Source: Streptosporangiaceae bacterium (GTDB taxonomy: Bacteria; Actinomycetota; Actinomycetes; Streptosporangiales; Streptosporangiaceae). Taken from it: a stretch of DNA of 54,841 nucleotides. The translations under genes and the position numbers were made by a program. Where the stretch lies: positions 1 through 54,841 of the forward strand of contig JAICWX010000013.1 of NCBI GenBank assembly GCA_025934635.1, read 5' to 3'. The notes below the pieces were generated by a model. That model saw only the letters and a program-made list of their open reading frames with translations. It did not search any database and was not told the origin of the DNA. Of the stretch, positions 41,739-50,219 are shown one piece after another (positions within the stretch are counted from its first letter, which is position 1; every line of letters starts with the position of its first letter).

Positions 41739-42123
41739 CCGAGAACTCTCTCTTTCCTTGGGCTATTCCTTGCGCTTCCCAGCGTGCCCCGGAACTCCGG
41801 TGTCGCCACGGCGGGCTCGCTTGAACGTGCACAGGGGCCCGCGCAGCGGGCAACTCCCGACTGCCGAGATTACCAGACCCCGGCCATTACGACGAACCCG
41901 TTGCGGTTCCCGCGGTACGCGATTCCGCCGCTTGACACCATCGGTGCCCTGACATCCGCTGTCCCGCCCGCAGGCCGCTCGGCGACGGCTTAGGCGGTGG
42001 ATCCGGGTTACGCGGTGGATCCGGTACCCCCTGGGGGCCCGGATCCACCGGATAATCCGGATCGACCGCGTTATTGCCGAACCGGTGGGCGGCGTGTGGC
42101 GCTTGAGGCTAGTGGTGCCGGTG
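41739..42123. other. rne-rplU intergenic region
   Basis: 385 nt with no gene. It holds the rne terminator (42013-42050), a second direct copy of CGGTGGATCCGG at 41995-42006, and the presumed rplU promoter and leader, including a small hairpin (41837-41851). I did not find a strong -35/-10 pair. Confidence 0.5.
42013..42050. terminator. rne terminator hairpin
   Basis: CGGTGGATCCGG (42013-42024) and CCGGATCCACCG (42039-42050) form a 12-bp stem with a 14-nt loop that can itself pair (CCCC/GGGG). An extra direct copy of the left arm lies at 41995-42006, so two alternative stems are possible. Confidence 0.75.
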
Positions 42124-45100
42124 TTAGACGGTGCCGTCCGGGGCGACCGGAGCGGAGGTGGCCTCGGCTGAGACGGACGGGGCCTCGGCCGGGCTGGAGG
42201 GCAGGTCGGGGGGTGCTGACCGGGACGGGTCGGCGGGTGCTGACCGGGGCGGCTCGGAGGTTACCGACCGGACCCGGGCGGAAACCAGGGCGCTGCGCGT
42301 CTTCGGCGCTGGCGGCGCCGAGGCGTCAGGGGTGCCTGAGGCTGCCGAGGGCTCGGGTGAGGCGGCAGCCGTTGAGCCTGCGTCGGCGGGGGTGCTGCCG
42401 TTAGCGGTGCCGGAGACCGGGGTGACGCCGACGGCGGCGGGTGCCGAGGCGTCAGGCGTGGGCGCGCCGGACGCTGGCGCCTCGGGGGCCGAGGCGCCGG
42501 ACGCTGGCGCTTCGGGCGCTTCGGCGGCGGCCTGGCTGCTGGCGGCGGGCTTGCGACGGCGGCGGCGGCCGTTGCCGGAGCGGGCTGGCTCGGCGTCGGT
42601 CTCCGAGGCACCGGCCAGGGCAGCGTCAGCCAGGGCAGCGTCAGCCGGGGCAGCGTCAGCCGAGGTAGGCGTGGCGGGGTCCACGGCGGCCGCGCCGGCC
42701 GGGGGGCCGGCGGCGGCCTGGCTGGCCTCGGCGGCAGCACCGTCGTCGGTCGCGGGGTCAGCGGAACGGGCGCGGGAGGTCGCCGCGGCCACGGCCGCGG
42801 GGCCGGACATCCGGTTCCCGTTGCCGTGATCGTTGCCGCCGTTGCCGCCGTTGCCGCGGCCGTTGCCGCCATTACCGCCGTTACCGTGGCCGTTGCCGCC
42901 ATTACCGCCGTTACCGTGGCCGCGGCCGAGGGCGTGCGGGGCGGGGGTGCCGTCGCCGTCCGGGTCGAAGGTCAAGATGACGCCGCGGCCGCTGCAGCAC
43001 TCGCACGGCGTGGAGAACGCCTCGAGCAGGCCCGCGCCCACCCGCTTCCTGGTCATCTGGACCAGGCCGAGCGAGGTCACCTCGGCGACCTGGTGCTTGG
43101 TCCGGTCCCGGGACAGGCATTCAAGCAGCCGGCGCAGCACCAGGTCCCGGTTGCTCTCCAGCACCATGTCGATGAAGTCGATGACCACGATGCCGCCCAC
43201 GTCGCGCAGCCGGAGCTGCCGGACGATCTCCTCGGCGGCCTCGAGGTTGTTCCGGGTGACGGTCTCCTCCAGGTTCCCGCCCTGCCCGGTGAACTTGCCG
43301 GTGTTCACGTCGACGACGGTCATCGCCTCGGTCTTGTCGATGACCAGCGAGCCGCCGCTCGGCAGCCAGACCTTCCGCTCGAGGGCCTTGGCCAGCTGCT
43401 CGTCGACGCGGTACTGAGCGAACGCGTCCCGGTCGCCGTTCCAGCGGGTGAGCCGCTCGGCCAGGTGCGGCGCGACGTACTGGACGTACTCGTCGACCAC
43501 GTCCCAGGCCCCGTCGCCGGACACCACCAGCTTGGCGAAGTCCTCGTTGAACACGTCCCTGATCACGCGGATGGTGAGATCGGGCTCGCTGTACAGGAGC
43601 GCGGGCGCGCTGGCCGTCTTGGCCTTCTTCTCGATCGCCTCCCACTGGGCGGCGAGCCGGGAGACGTCCCGGGCCAGTTCCTCTTCGGCGGCACCCTCGG
43701 CTGCGGTCCGGACGATCACGCCGGCGTTCTCGGGCATGACCTTCTTGAGGATCTGCTTGAGCCGGTTGCGCTCGGTGTCGGGAAGCTTGCGGCTGATGCC
43801 GGTCATGGACGAGCCGGGCACGTAGACCAGGTAGCGTCCGGGCAGGCTGACCTGGCTGGTCAGCCGGGCGCCCTTGTGGCCGACCGGGTCCTTGGTCACC
43901 TGGACGAGCAGCGACTGGCCCGCCTTGAGCGCGGACTCGATCCGCTTGGGCTGGCCTTCCATGCCGTTGACGTCGAAGTTCACCTCGCCGGCGTACAGTA
44001 CCGCGTTGCGGCCCTTGCCCACGTCGACGAACGCGGCCTCCATCGACGGCAGCACGTTCTGGACCTTGCCCAGGTAGACGTTGCCGACGTAGGACTGATG
44101 GCTGGACCGGTTCACGTAGTGCTCGACCAGCACGCCGTCCTCGAGCACGGCGATCTGGGTGCGGTCCTTGCGCTGGCGCACGATCATGGACCGCTCGACC
44201 GACTCGCGCCGGGCCAGGAACTCGGACTCGGTGACGATGGGCGGACGGCGGCGGCCGGTCTCCCGGCCCTCACGGCGCCGCTGCTTCTTGGCCTCGAGCC
44301 GGGTGGATCCCTTGACCGAGCGGACGTCGTTGTTGGACGTCGGGGCGGGGCCGGACGGGCTGCCGTTCGGCTCGCGGACGTGGACTACGGTGTCCGGCGG
44401 GTCGTCGGAGGTCAGCGAGTCTGACCCGTCCGCCGAGCCGCGACGGCGCTTGCGCCGCCGCCGGCGGCCGGTGCCGCCCTGGTCGTCGTCGGCCGATCCG
44501 TCGTCGTCGTCGTCCGCGGCGTCCGCCGCGGACGCGTCTGCGTTCGCCGGGCTGTCCGCGCCGTCGGCCGCGGCACCGCTCCTGGTCCGCCGGCTGCGGG
44601 TCCGTGACCGCCGCCCATCGGCCGGGGCCCCGGTCCCGCTGGCCTCGGCTTCCGGCTGGTCCTCGGACGGCGCGTCCGGGGATTCGGGCTGGCCGTCGCC
44701 CGCGTCGGACGTGGTGTCATCGCCGGTGCGGCCGCGGCCGCGGCTCGACCGCCGCCGGCGGCGCCGCCCCGGGCCCAGCTCGTCGTCCTCGTCGCCGGGG
44801 CCGTCGGCACCGTCCCTGGCGTCGTCCCGGCCACCGCTGTCCCTGGCACCATTGCGGCCGCCGTTGCGGGCATCGCCGGCCCCGTCCCGGGTGCCGTTCG
44901 GAGCATCGCTGCCGCCCGCGGCCGGTGACCCGGCCGCGGGGGCCGGGCTCTCCGTCCAGGCCGGCCCGACCGGGTCGGGCCGGGCCGTGGGCGGCTGGAA
45001 CACCACCGACGGCGGCGGCTGGAACAGCGCCGCGGGCACGGCCGGGCTTACCTCGCCGGCCCCGCGTCCGCCTATCGCTTCAGCGGCCGGAGCGCTGGAA

Positions 45101-45177
45101 GAAGTACTGTCTCTGGACGCGCCATCGGTTGAGGCGCTGTCATTGGATTCTCTGTCGTAGAGCTCGCTGTCGAGCAT
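42124..45177 (-). CDS. rne: ribonuclease E/G
   Basis: Endoribonuclease of RNA decay and rRNA/tRNA processing; 1017 aa. Architecture: a disordered acidic/basic N-terminal region (about residues 1-300, rich in D, R, S, G), then the catalytic core. That core has an S1 domain (YVGNVYLGKVQNVLPSMEAAFVDVGKGRNAVLY), the 5'-sensor/DNase-I-like part with MTVVDVNTGKF and IVVIDFIDM carrying the metal-binding Asp residues, and a Zn-link Cys cluster (TPCECCSGRG). A disordered Pro/Ala-rich C-terminus follows, with three 10-residue Gly/Asn repeats. ATG start. Long disordered tails on both sides are normal for actinobacterial RNase E and usually bind partner proteins. Confidence 0.95.
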   Translation of the reverse strand: MLDSELYDRESNDSASTDGASRDSTSSSAPAAEAIGGRGAGEVSPAVPAALFQPPPSVVFQPPTARPDPVGPAWTESPAPAAGSPAAGGSDAPNGTRDGAGDARNGGRNGARDSGGRDDARDGADGPGDEDDELGPGRRRRRRSSRGRGRTGDDTTSDAGDGQPESPDAPSEDQPEAEASGTGAPADGRRSRTRSRRTRSGAAADGADSPANADASAADAADDDDDGSADDDQGGTGRRRRRKRRRGSADGSDSLTSDDPPDTVVHVREPNGSPSGPAPTSNNDVRSVKGSTRLEAKKQRRREGRETGRRRPPIVTESEFLARRESVERSMIVRQRKDRTQIAVLEDGVLVEHYVNRSSHQSYVGNVYLGKVQNVLPSMEAAFVDVGKGRNAVLYAGEVNFDVNGMEGQPKRIESALKAGQSLLVQVTKDPVGHKGARLTSQVSLPGRYLVYVPGSSMTGISRKLPDTERNRLKQILKKVMPENAGVIVRTAAEGAAEEELARDVSRLAAQWEAIEKKAKTASAPALLYSEPDLTIRVIRDVFNEDFAKLVVSGDGAWDVVDEYVQYVAPHLAERLTRWNGDRDAFAQYRVDEQLAKALERKVWLPSGGSLVIDKTEAMTVVDVNTGKFTGQGGNLEETVTRNNLEAAEEIVRQLRLRDVGGIVVIDFIDMVLESNRDLVLRRLLECLSRDRTKHQVAEVTSLGLVQMTRKRVGAGLLEAFSTPCECCSGRGVILTFDPDGDGTPAPHALGRGHGNGGNGGNGHGNGGNGGNGRGNGGNGGNDHGNGNRMSGPAAVAAATSRARSADPATDDGAAAEASQAAAGPPAGAAAVDPATPTSADAAPADAALADAALAGASETDAEPARSGNGRRRRRKPAASSQAAAEAPEAPASGASAPEAPASGAPTPDASAPAAVGVTPVSGTANGSTPADAGSTAAASPEPSAASGTPDASAPPAPKTRSALVSARVRSVTSEPPRSAPADPSRSAPPDLPSSPAEAPSVSAEATSAPVAPDGTV
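42831..42920 (-). repeat. three 30-bp tandem repeats in rne
   Basis: Units 42831-42860, 42861-42890 and 42891-42920; the last two are identical and the first differs at a few bases. Each codes for a ten-residue Gly/Asn block (GNGGNGGNG type) in the disordered C-terminal part of RNase E. In-frame copy-number change between strains is likely. A separate 15-bp repeat (GGGCAGCGTCAGCC core) lies at about 42615-42662. Confidence 0.8.
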
Positions 45178-45465
45178 TCGGGCAATCTCCAGTCAGGCTC
45201 CCGGGCGCGCGGTGTCGCGGCGTTCCGCCAGCTGGCGGCGTTCCGCGACGCGCCCGCACACCGCACGGGAGCACGTTGTCAACGAGAGCCCCGGCGGAGC
45301 CGCGCAGGCCGAACCGGCCCCGGCGGTCGCTGCCGTGACAACCGGTGTCCTGGGGACACTGAGCGCGCGCGGCAACCGCGCGCGCCCGGCTGTACCGAGC
45401 CTCGTTACCTATCTCTGTCTTCACGGGTACGGCGCCCGAGATCATTGGATCCGGCCGCGTCGCCC

Positions 45466-46272
45466 TCATGACACACCTTCCCCGGTCAGCAGGGCCTGCC
45501 CGGTCAGCTGGGCTCGCTGGCCCTGTGCCAGCCGGGTGATCATGGGGGGCGACGACAGCACGATGCCGTCCTGCTCGCGCAGCGCGGTCACGATATCCTC
45601 GGGCCGCACGGCAGGTGCCGTATGCAGAACAACCATTCGAAGAATGGCACAACCTTCGAAGCCTGGCTCGGCCGTCTCGAGCACTGTCATCTCGAGGACC
45701 GCCGGGCGGGCGTCCAGCCGCCGGACACCCTTGTCCGTGAGGCGCTCAACCGGCGCCTCGGCCCGGGCGAGGAATCCGGAAACGGCCCGGCGGGCCTCCC
45801 CCGGCGCCACGCCCGGTAGAACCATCCGCCACTCGGACGCCTCCAGGTGGGCGAACCCGCTGGCAGACACCCTGCTGGTAGAGGTGGGGCTGGAGGACGC
45901 GGAGCCGGACGGTTTCCCGGCTCCCCCGGCATCCTCCGTTACGTCAATCACATCAATCCCATCAGGCAGCGCCGCGTTCAGCCGCTGGCACACCTGCGTC
46001 TCGGCCTGCCGCTCGGTCAGCGCCAGGCTCAGGTACTCTGCTTCGCTCGCCACCCCGGTCGGCGCACCGCCCGGGTAGGAAATCTTCGGGTGCGGCGTAA
46101 AGCCCGCCGAGTAAGCGATCGGCAGCCCTGCCTTGCGAACTCCCCGCTCGAAGGCACGCGCCACATCTCTGTGGCTGGCAAAACGCATCTTTCCGCGCTT
46201 AGCATACCGGACCAGTAGATGCTGGACCGCAGGCGCGGTGGCCCCTGGTGCGGTGCCAGCCGGGTTGGGCAC
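45466..46272 (-). CDS. TIGR03936-family radical-SAM-linked protein
   Basis: 268-aa protein of the DUF2344/TIGR03936 type: HLLVRYAKRGKMRFASHRDVARAFERGVRKAGLPIAYSAGFTPHPKISY is the diagnostic N-terminal half. It contains an inserted Ser/Gly-rich linker (about residues 113-140). It is always found with the TIGR03960 radical SAM protein encoded just upstream, and is presumed to work with it on an unknown substrate, perhaps RNA or porphyrin-related. Starts 1 nt after the radical SAM stop. GTG start. Confidence 0.9.
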   Translation of the reverse strand: MPNPAGTAPGATAPAVQHLLVRYAKRGKMRFASHRDVARAFERGVRKAGLPIAYSAGFTPHPKISYPGGAPTGVASEAEYLSLALTERQAETQVCQRLNAALPDGIDVIDVTEDAGGAGKPSGSASSSPTSTSRVSASGFAHLEASEWRMVLPGVAPGEARRAVSGFLARAEAPVERLTDKGVRRLDARPAVLEMTVLETAEPGFEGCAILRMVVLHTAPAVRPEDIVTALREQDGIVLSSPPMITRLAQGQRAQLTGQALLTGEGVS

Positions 46273-46273
46273 G

Positions 46274-48217
46274 CTATCTCCCGCCTATTACGGGAAGCAG
46301 CCGCCTCCCGTCGAGGCGCTCCCCCGTCGGGCCCACCTGGATCTCCGTGCCCATGGACGAACAAGCCCCGCATTCATAACACGGGGTCCAGCGGCAATCT
46401 TCCACCTCGCCCGCGCCCTCGGGCGCGATGGAGTCCTGCCAGTCCTGCCATAGCCAGTCGCGGTCAAGTCCCGCGTCCAGGTGATCCCACGGGAGCACCT
46501 CGCCGTATTCACGTTCGCGCGTAGTATACCATGCAAGATCCACCGGCTCTGTGGCCAGGGCCTGCTCGGCCGACTGCCGCCAGCGCTCGAACGAGAAGTA
46601 CTCGCTCCACCCGTCGAACCGCGCGCCGTCCCGCCACGCCGCCAGGATCACGCCGCTCACCCGGCGGTCACCCCGGGACAGCAGGCCCTCGATGATCCCG
46701 GGCTTGCCGTCGTGGTAGCGGAAGCCGATGGCCTTGGCGGTGGAGCGGTCGGCGCGGATCGCGCCGCCGAGCGCGCGCAGCCGGGCGTCGACCACTTCCT
46801 GAGCGCACTGCGCCGCCCACTGGAACGGCGTGTGCGGCTTGGGTACGAACCCGCCGATGGACACCGTGCACCGGATGTCATGGCGCCCGGTCGCCTTCCG
46901 GCCCGCCGCGATGACCTTGCGGGCCAGCTGCGCGATGGCCAGCACGTCCTCGTCGGTCTCGGTCGGCAGGCCGCACATGAAGTACAGCTTGACCTGCCGC
47001 CAGCCGCTGGCGTAAGCGGTCGTGACGGTGCGGATCAGGTCCTCCTCGGTGACCATCTTGTTGATCACCTTGCGCAGCCGCTCCGACCCGCCCTCCGGGG
47101 CGAACGTCAGCCCGGACCGGCGCCCGTTGCGGCTCAACTCGTCGGCCAGGGTCACGTTGAAGGCGTCCACCCGGGTGGACGGCAGCGACAGCCCGACGTT
47201 GCTGCCCTCATAGCAGTCGGCCAGGTCGACGGCGATCTCGTTGATCTCGCTGTGGTCCGCGCTGGACAGCGAGAGCAGCCCGACCTCGTTGAAGCCGCTG
47301 GCCGCGACGCCGTTCGCGACCATCGCGCCGATAGTGGTGATCGACCGCTCCCGCACCGGCCGGGTGATCATGCCGGCCTGGCAGAACCGGCAGCCCCGGG
47401 TGCAGCCGCGGAAGATCTCCACGCTGAACCGCTCGTGCACGGTCTCCGCCACCGGGACGATGGGCTTGCGCGGGTACGGCCAGGCGTCCAGGTCCATCAG
47501 CGTGTGCTTGGAGACCGTGGGCGGGACGCCGGGACGGTTCGGCGTGACCCGGGCGATCTGGCCGTCGGCGCGGTAGGCGACGTCGTAGAACCGCGGTACG
47601 TACATGACCTTGGACAGCCTGACCAGAAGTCCGTCGCGCCCGCCGGGCTGCCCGGCCCGCTTCCACGCGCGGATGATCTCGGTGATGGCCAGCACGGCCT
47701 GCTCGCCGTCGCCGAGCACGACGCCATCCAGGAAATCAGCCACCGGCTCGGGGTTGAAGGCCGCGTGGCCCCCGGCGATGACCAGGGGGTGACAGTCTTC
47801 CCGTTCGGTGGCAAGGAGCGGGATGGCGGCCAGGTCAAGCACGGTCAGCATGTTGGTGTAGCCCATTTCGGCGGCAAAGCTGAACCCGAGCACGTCGAAC
47901 GCGGCCACCGGGCGGTGCCCTTCCAGGGTGAACTGGGGCACGCGGTGCTCACGCATCAGCGCCTCGAGGTCGGGCCACACCGTGTAGGTACGCTCGGCCA
48001 GCACGCCGTCGCGCTCGTTCAGCACCTCGTACAGGATCTGGATGCCCTGGTTGGGCAGGCCGATCTCGTAGGCGTCCGGGTAGCACAGCGCCCAGCGCAC
48101 GTCGGCGCCGTCCCAGTCCTTGACGACCGAGCCCACCTCGCCGCCGACGTACTGGATCGGCTTGCGCACGCGCGGCAGCAGCGGCTCAAGGTCCGGGTAC
48201 ACCGATTCGACAGGCAT
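46274..48217 (-). CDS. TIGR03960-family B12-binding radical SAM protein
   Basis: 647 aa. An N-terminal B12-binding-like domain (about residues 20-210; WALCYPDAYEIGLPNQGIQILYEVLN) is followed by a radical SAM domain with the 4Fe-4S motif in FRGCTRGCRFCQAGMITRPVRERS (CxxxCxxC). A Cys-rich C-terminal piece (CRWTPCYECGACSSMG) may hold a second cluster. Function unknown; the family is conserved upstream of rne/rplU in actinobacteria. ATG start. Forms a two-gene unit with TIGR03936. Confidence 0.93.
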   Translation of the reverse strand: MPVESVYPDLEPLLPRVRKPIQYVGGEVGSVVKDWDGADVRWALCYPDAYEIGLPNQGIQILYEVLNERDGVLAERTYTVWPDLEALMREHRVPQFTLEGHRPVAAFDVLGFSFAAEMGYTNMLTVLDLAAIPLLATEREDCHPLVIAGGHAAFNPEPVADFLDGVVLGDGEQAVLAITEIIRAWKRAGQPGGRDGLLVRLSKVMYVPRFYDVAYRADGQIARVTPNRPGVPPTVSKHTLMDLDAWPYPRKPIVPVAETVHERFSVEIFRGCTRGCRFCQAGMITRPVRERSITTIGAMVANGVAASGFNEVGLLSLSSADHSEINEIAVDLADCYEGSNVGLSLPSTRVDAFNVTLADELSRNGRRSGLTFAPEGGSERLRKVINKMVTEEDLIRTVTTAYASGWRQVKLYFMCGLPTETDEDVLAIAQLARKVIAAGRKATGRHDIRCTVSIGGFVPKPHTPFQWAAQCAQEVVDARLRALGGAIRADRSTAKAIGFRYHDGKPGIIEGLLSRGDRRVSGVILAAWRDGARFDGWSEYFSFERWRQSAEQALATEPVDLAWYTTREREYGEVLPWDHLDAGLDRDWLWQDWQDSIAPEGAGEVEDCRWTPCYECGACSSMGTEIQVGPTGERLDGRRLLPVIGGR

Positions 48218-48322
48218 CGAACCAGACTAGCCGAACGAAGAGGGTAGCCAGCGGACGCTGACCAGCCCGAGCCCGGCGGGGCGGCCGCCCGGGCCGCTTT
48301 CACGTGCCCGGATCGCGCCCGA

Positions 48323-48340
48323 TGTCGCAGGCCTGCGACA
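48323..48340. promoter_or_regulatory. 18-bp perfect palindrome upstream of a lipoprotein gene
   Basis: TGTCGCAGGCCTGCGACA is a perfect palindrome in the 205-nt gap between the radical SAM gene and the divergent lipoprotein gene. Its length and symmetry fit a dimeric repressor operator (TetR-like). It lies 83 nt before the lipoprotein start. No regulator gene is adjacent. Confidence 0.6.
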
Positions 48341-48422
48341 CGTTCGGCATACGCCGGGAATGGCTTATGTCTAGGTTTGGCGCAGCAAAACGATTTCTCG
48401 CTGACACCCTTTAAGGAAAACG

Positions 48423-48938
48423 ATGAATAAGTACCGCCCGGCCGCGGTGGCCCTGGCCGCCTGCGCGGCCGGCTTGTCCCTGGCGGCGTGCAGCGCCGGG
48501 ATCACGACGACCAGCACGGCCACGACGGCCGCGACCAGCTCCTCCAGTCCGAACCGGAGCGCGACCGCGGCCTCGGCGTCGTCCTCAGCTTCCGCGGGCC
48601 GCATGGTCAGCGTGAGTGGCAAGGTCAGCAGCTTCCCGGTCCCGCCCGGGGCCAAGGTGGCCGAGAACGTCTCCTACAACGGCAGCATCAGCATCGGCTT
48701 CGGCAAGGTGGGCCTGGCCAAGGTGCGGAGCTTCTACACCCAGGCGCTGCCGAAGGCTGGTTACACGATCACCAGCAACTCGGCCGCCAGTGAAGGCGGC
48801 GGCGTCATCCTGATCCAGTTCACCGGGCACGGCTATAAGGGTCAGATCTCGACGCTGGCCAGCGATCCCGACCCCGGTGACGCACTGCCTGGGCTGGGCA
48901 CCAAGAACATCTCCACGATCTTGCTCCAGCCGAAGTAA
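48423..48938 (+). CDS. putative lipoprotein, function unknown
   Basis: 171 aa. A type II signal peptide with lipobox LAAC (Cys near residue 23) is followed by a Ser/Thr/Ala-rich linker (about 24-60) and a globular domain. The latter has GKVSSFPVPPGAKVAENVSYNGSISIGFGKVGLAKVRSFYTQALPKAGYTI, similar to small lipoprotein domains found in actinobacteria. AAGGAAAACG ribosome-binding site and ATG start. Placed convergently next to the cell-elongation operon; any role in the envelope is only suggested by location. Confidence 0.75.
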   Translation: MNKYRPAAVALAACAAGLSLAACSAGITTTSTATTAATSSSSPNRSATAASASSSASAGRMVSVSGKVSSFPVPPGAKVAENVSYNGSISIGFGKVGLAKVRSFYTQALPKAGYTITSNSAASEGGGVILIQFTGHGYKGQISTLASDPDPGDALPGLGTKNISTILLQPK

Positions 48939-48944
48939 CGGCGG

Positions 48945-48976
48945 CGGCCCGGCGCTGGCGGGGGCGCGCCGGGCCG
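48945..48976. terminator. bidirectional terminator between lipoprotein and rodA
   Basis: CGGCCCGGCG (48945-48954) and CGCCGGGCCG (48967-48976) form a 10-bp stem with a 12-nt loop between two convergent genes. Confidence 0.75.
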
Positions 48977-48977
48977 G

Positions 48978-50219
48978 CTACTCGAAGACGGTGTGGCGGC
49001 GGTGGACGGACTGGAGCAGGCCGATGGCGATCATGTCGGCGAAGACGGCGGAGCCCCCGTAGGAGACGAACGGGAGCGGGAGGCCGGTGATCGGCATGAT
49101 GCCGATCGTCATGCCGATGTTCACGAACGACTGGAACGTGAACCAGATGGCGATGCCGGACGCGACCAGCAGCCCGAACAGGTCGTCGGCCCGGGTGGCG
49201 ATGCGCAGCGCCCGGACGATGACCACGCCGAGCAGGAACACGATGACGATCGTGCCGACGAAGCCGAGCTCCTCGCCGGCCACCGTGAAGATGAAGTCCG
49301 TCTGCTGCGACGGGACGAAGTTGCCCGCCACCAGCTGGCCGTGGAACAGGCCCTGGCCGAACATGCCGCCGGAGCCGACCGCGATCTTGGCCTGGGCCGC
49401 GTTGTAGCCGGCGCCGGCCAGGTCGTCGGCCGGATGCAGGAAGGAGGTGAACCGGGTGAGCTGGTAGGACTTCAGCAGGTTCAGGCCGCCGGCCGCGGCG
49501 ATGAGCACCGCCACCGCCGCGGCGAGCGCGCCGATGACGCGCAGCCGCAGGCCGGACAGCACCACCAGGGTGGCGGTCGCCACCACCAGGACCAGGGCCA
49601 CGCCGAGGGCCGGCTCGATCACCACCAGGCCGATCAGCGGAGCGGCGACGGCCAGCGCGACGCCCAGCGAGCGGAGCCGGGGTCCCTGGGTCGCGCCCGA
49701 GGACCCCGGGCGGGCCTGGCTGAAGACCATCGCCATCGTCGTGATGAGCGCGACCTTGGCGAACTCGTTCGGCTCGACCTGGAAGCCGCCGGGCAGCGAG
49801 AACCACGCTTGCGCGCCGTTGACGGACGAGCCGAGCGGGGTGAGCACGGCCCCCAGGCAGAGCACGGTCACGCCGTAGAAGAACGGCGCCCAGGTGCGCA
49901 GCTGCCTGGTGTCGACCAGGCTGACCGCGATCATCAGGATCAGCCCGATGACCACGTTGAGCAGCTGCTTCTTCAGGTAGGTGCGGGGGTCCTGGCCCGC
50001 CGCGAGCAGGCTGGGCTGGGTGGCCGACCAGACCAGCAGGGTGCCGATCGCGCTCAGCCCGAGCACGACCGCGATCAGCAGCCAGTCCATGTGCCGCAGC
50101 GGGGAGTTCCGGGCGAACGCCCGGGCCAGCAGGGAGCGCGGGCGGCGGGCGGCGAACACCCCCGGCCGGGGCGTGATCAGGCCCCGCGGAGAGTAACTCG
50201 TCGAGCGGCCCAGCATCAC
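48978..50219 (-). CDS. rodA: RodA peptidoglycan glycosyltransferase (SEDS)
   Basis: SEDS-family lipid II polymerase for cell elongation; 413 aa with about ten membrane helices. Typical stretches: NGAQAWFSLPGGFQVEPNEFAKVALI (with the catalytic Asp region following), VGSGGMFGQGLFHGQL, FIFTVAGEELGFVGTIVI, and GMTIGIMPITGLPLPFVSYGGSA near the end. The first 45 residues are a basic, Pro-rich cytoplasmic extension. GTG start overlapping the mrdA stop. Works with the class B PBP encoded just upstream. Confidence 0.95.
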   Translation of the reverse strand: MMLGRSTSYSPRGLITPRPGVFAARRPRSLLARAFARNSPLRHMDWLLIAVVLGLSAIGTLLVWSATQPSLLAAGQDPRTYLKKQLLNVVIGLILMIAVSLVDTRQLRTWAPFFYGVTVLCLGAVLTPLGSSVNGAQAWFSLPGGFQVEPNEFAKVALITTMAMVFSQARPGSSGATQGPRLRSLGVALAVAAPLIGLVVIEPALGVALVLVVATATLVVLSGLRLRVIGALAAAVAVLIAAAGGLNLLKSYQLTRFTSFLHPADDLAGAGYNAAQAKIAVGSGGMFGQGLFHGQLVAGNFVPSQQTDFIFTVAGEELGFVGTIVIVFLLGVVIVRALRIATRADDLFGLLVASGIAIWFTFQSFVNIGMTIGIMPITGLPLPFVSYGGSAVFADMIAIGLLQSVHRRHTVFE

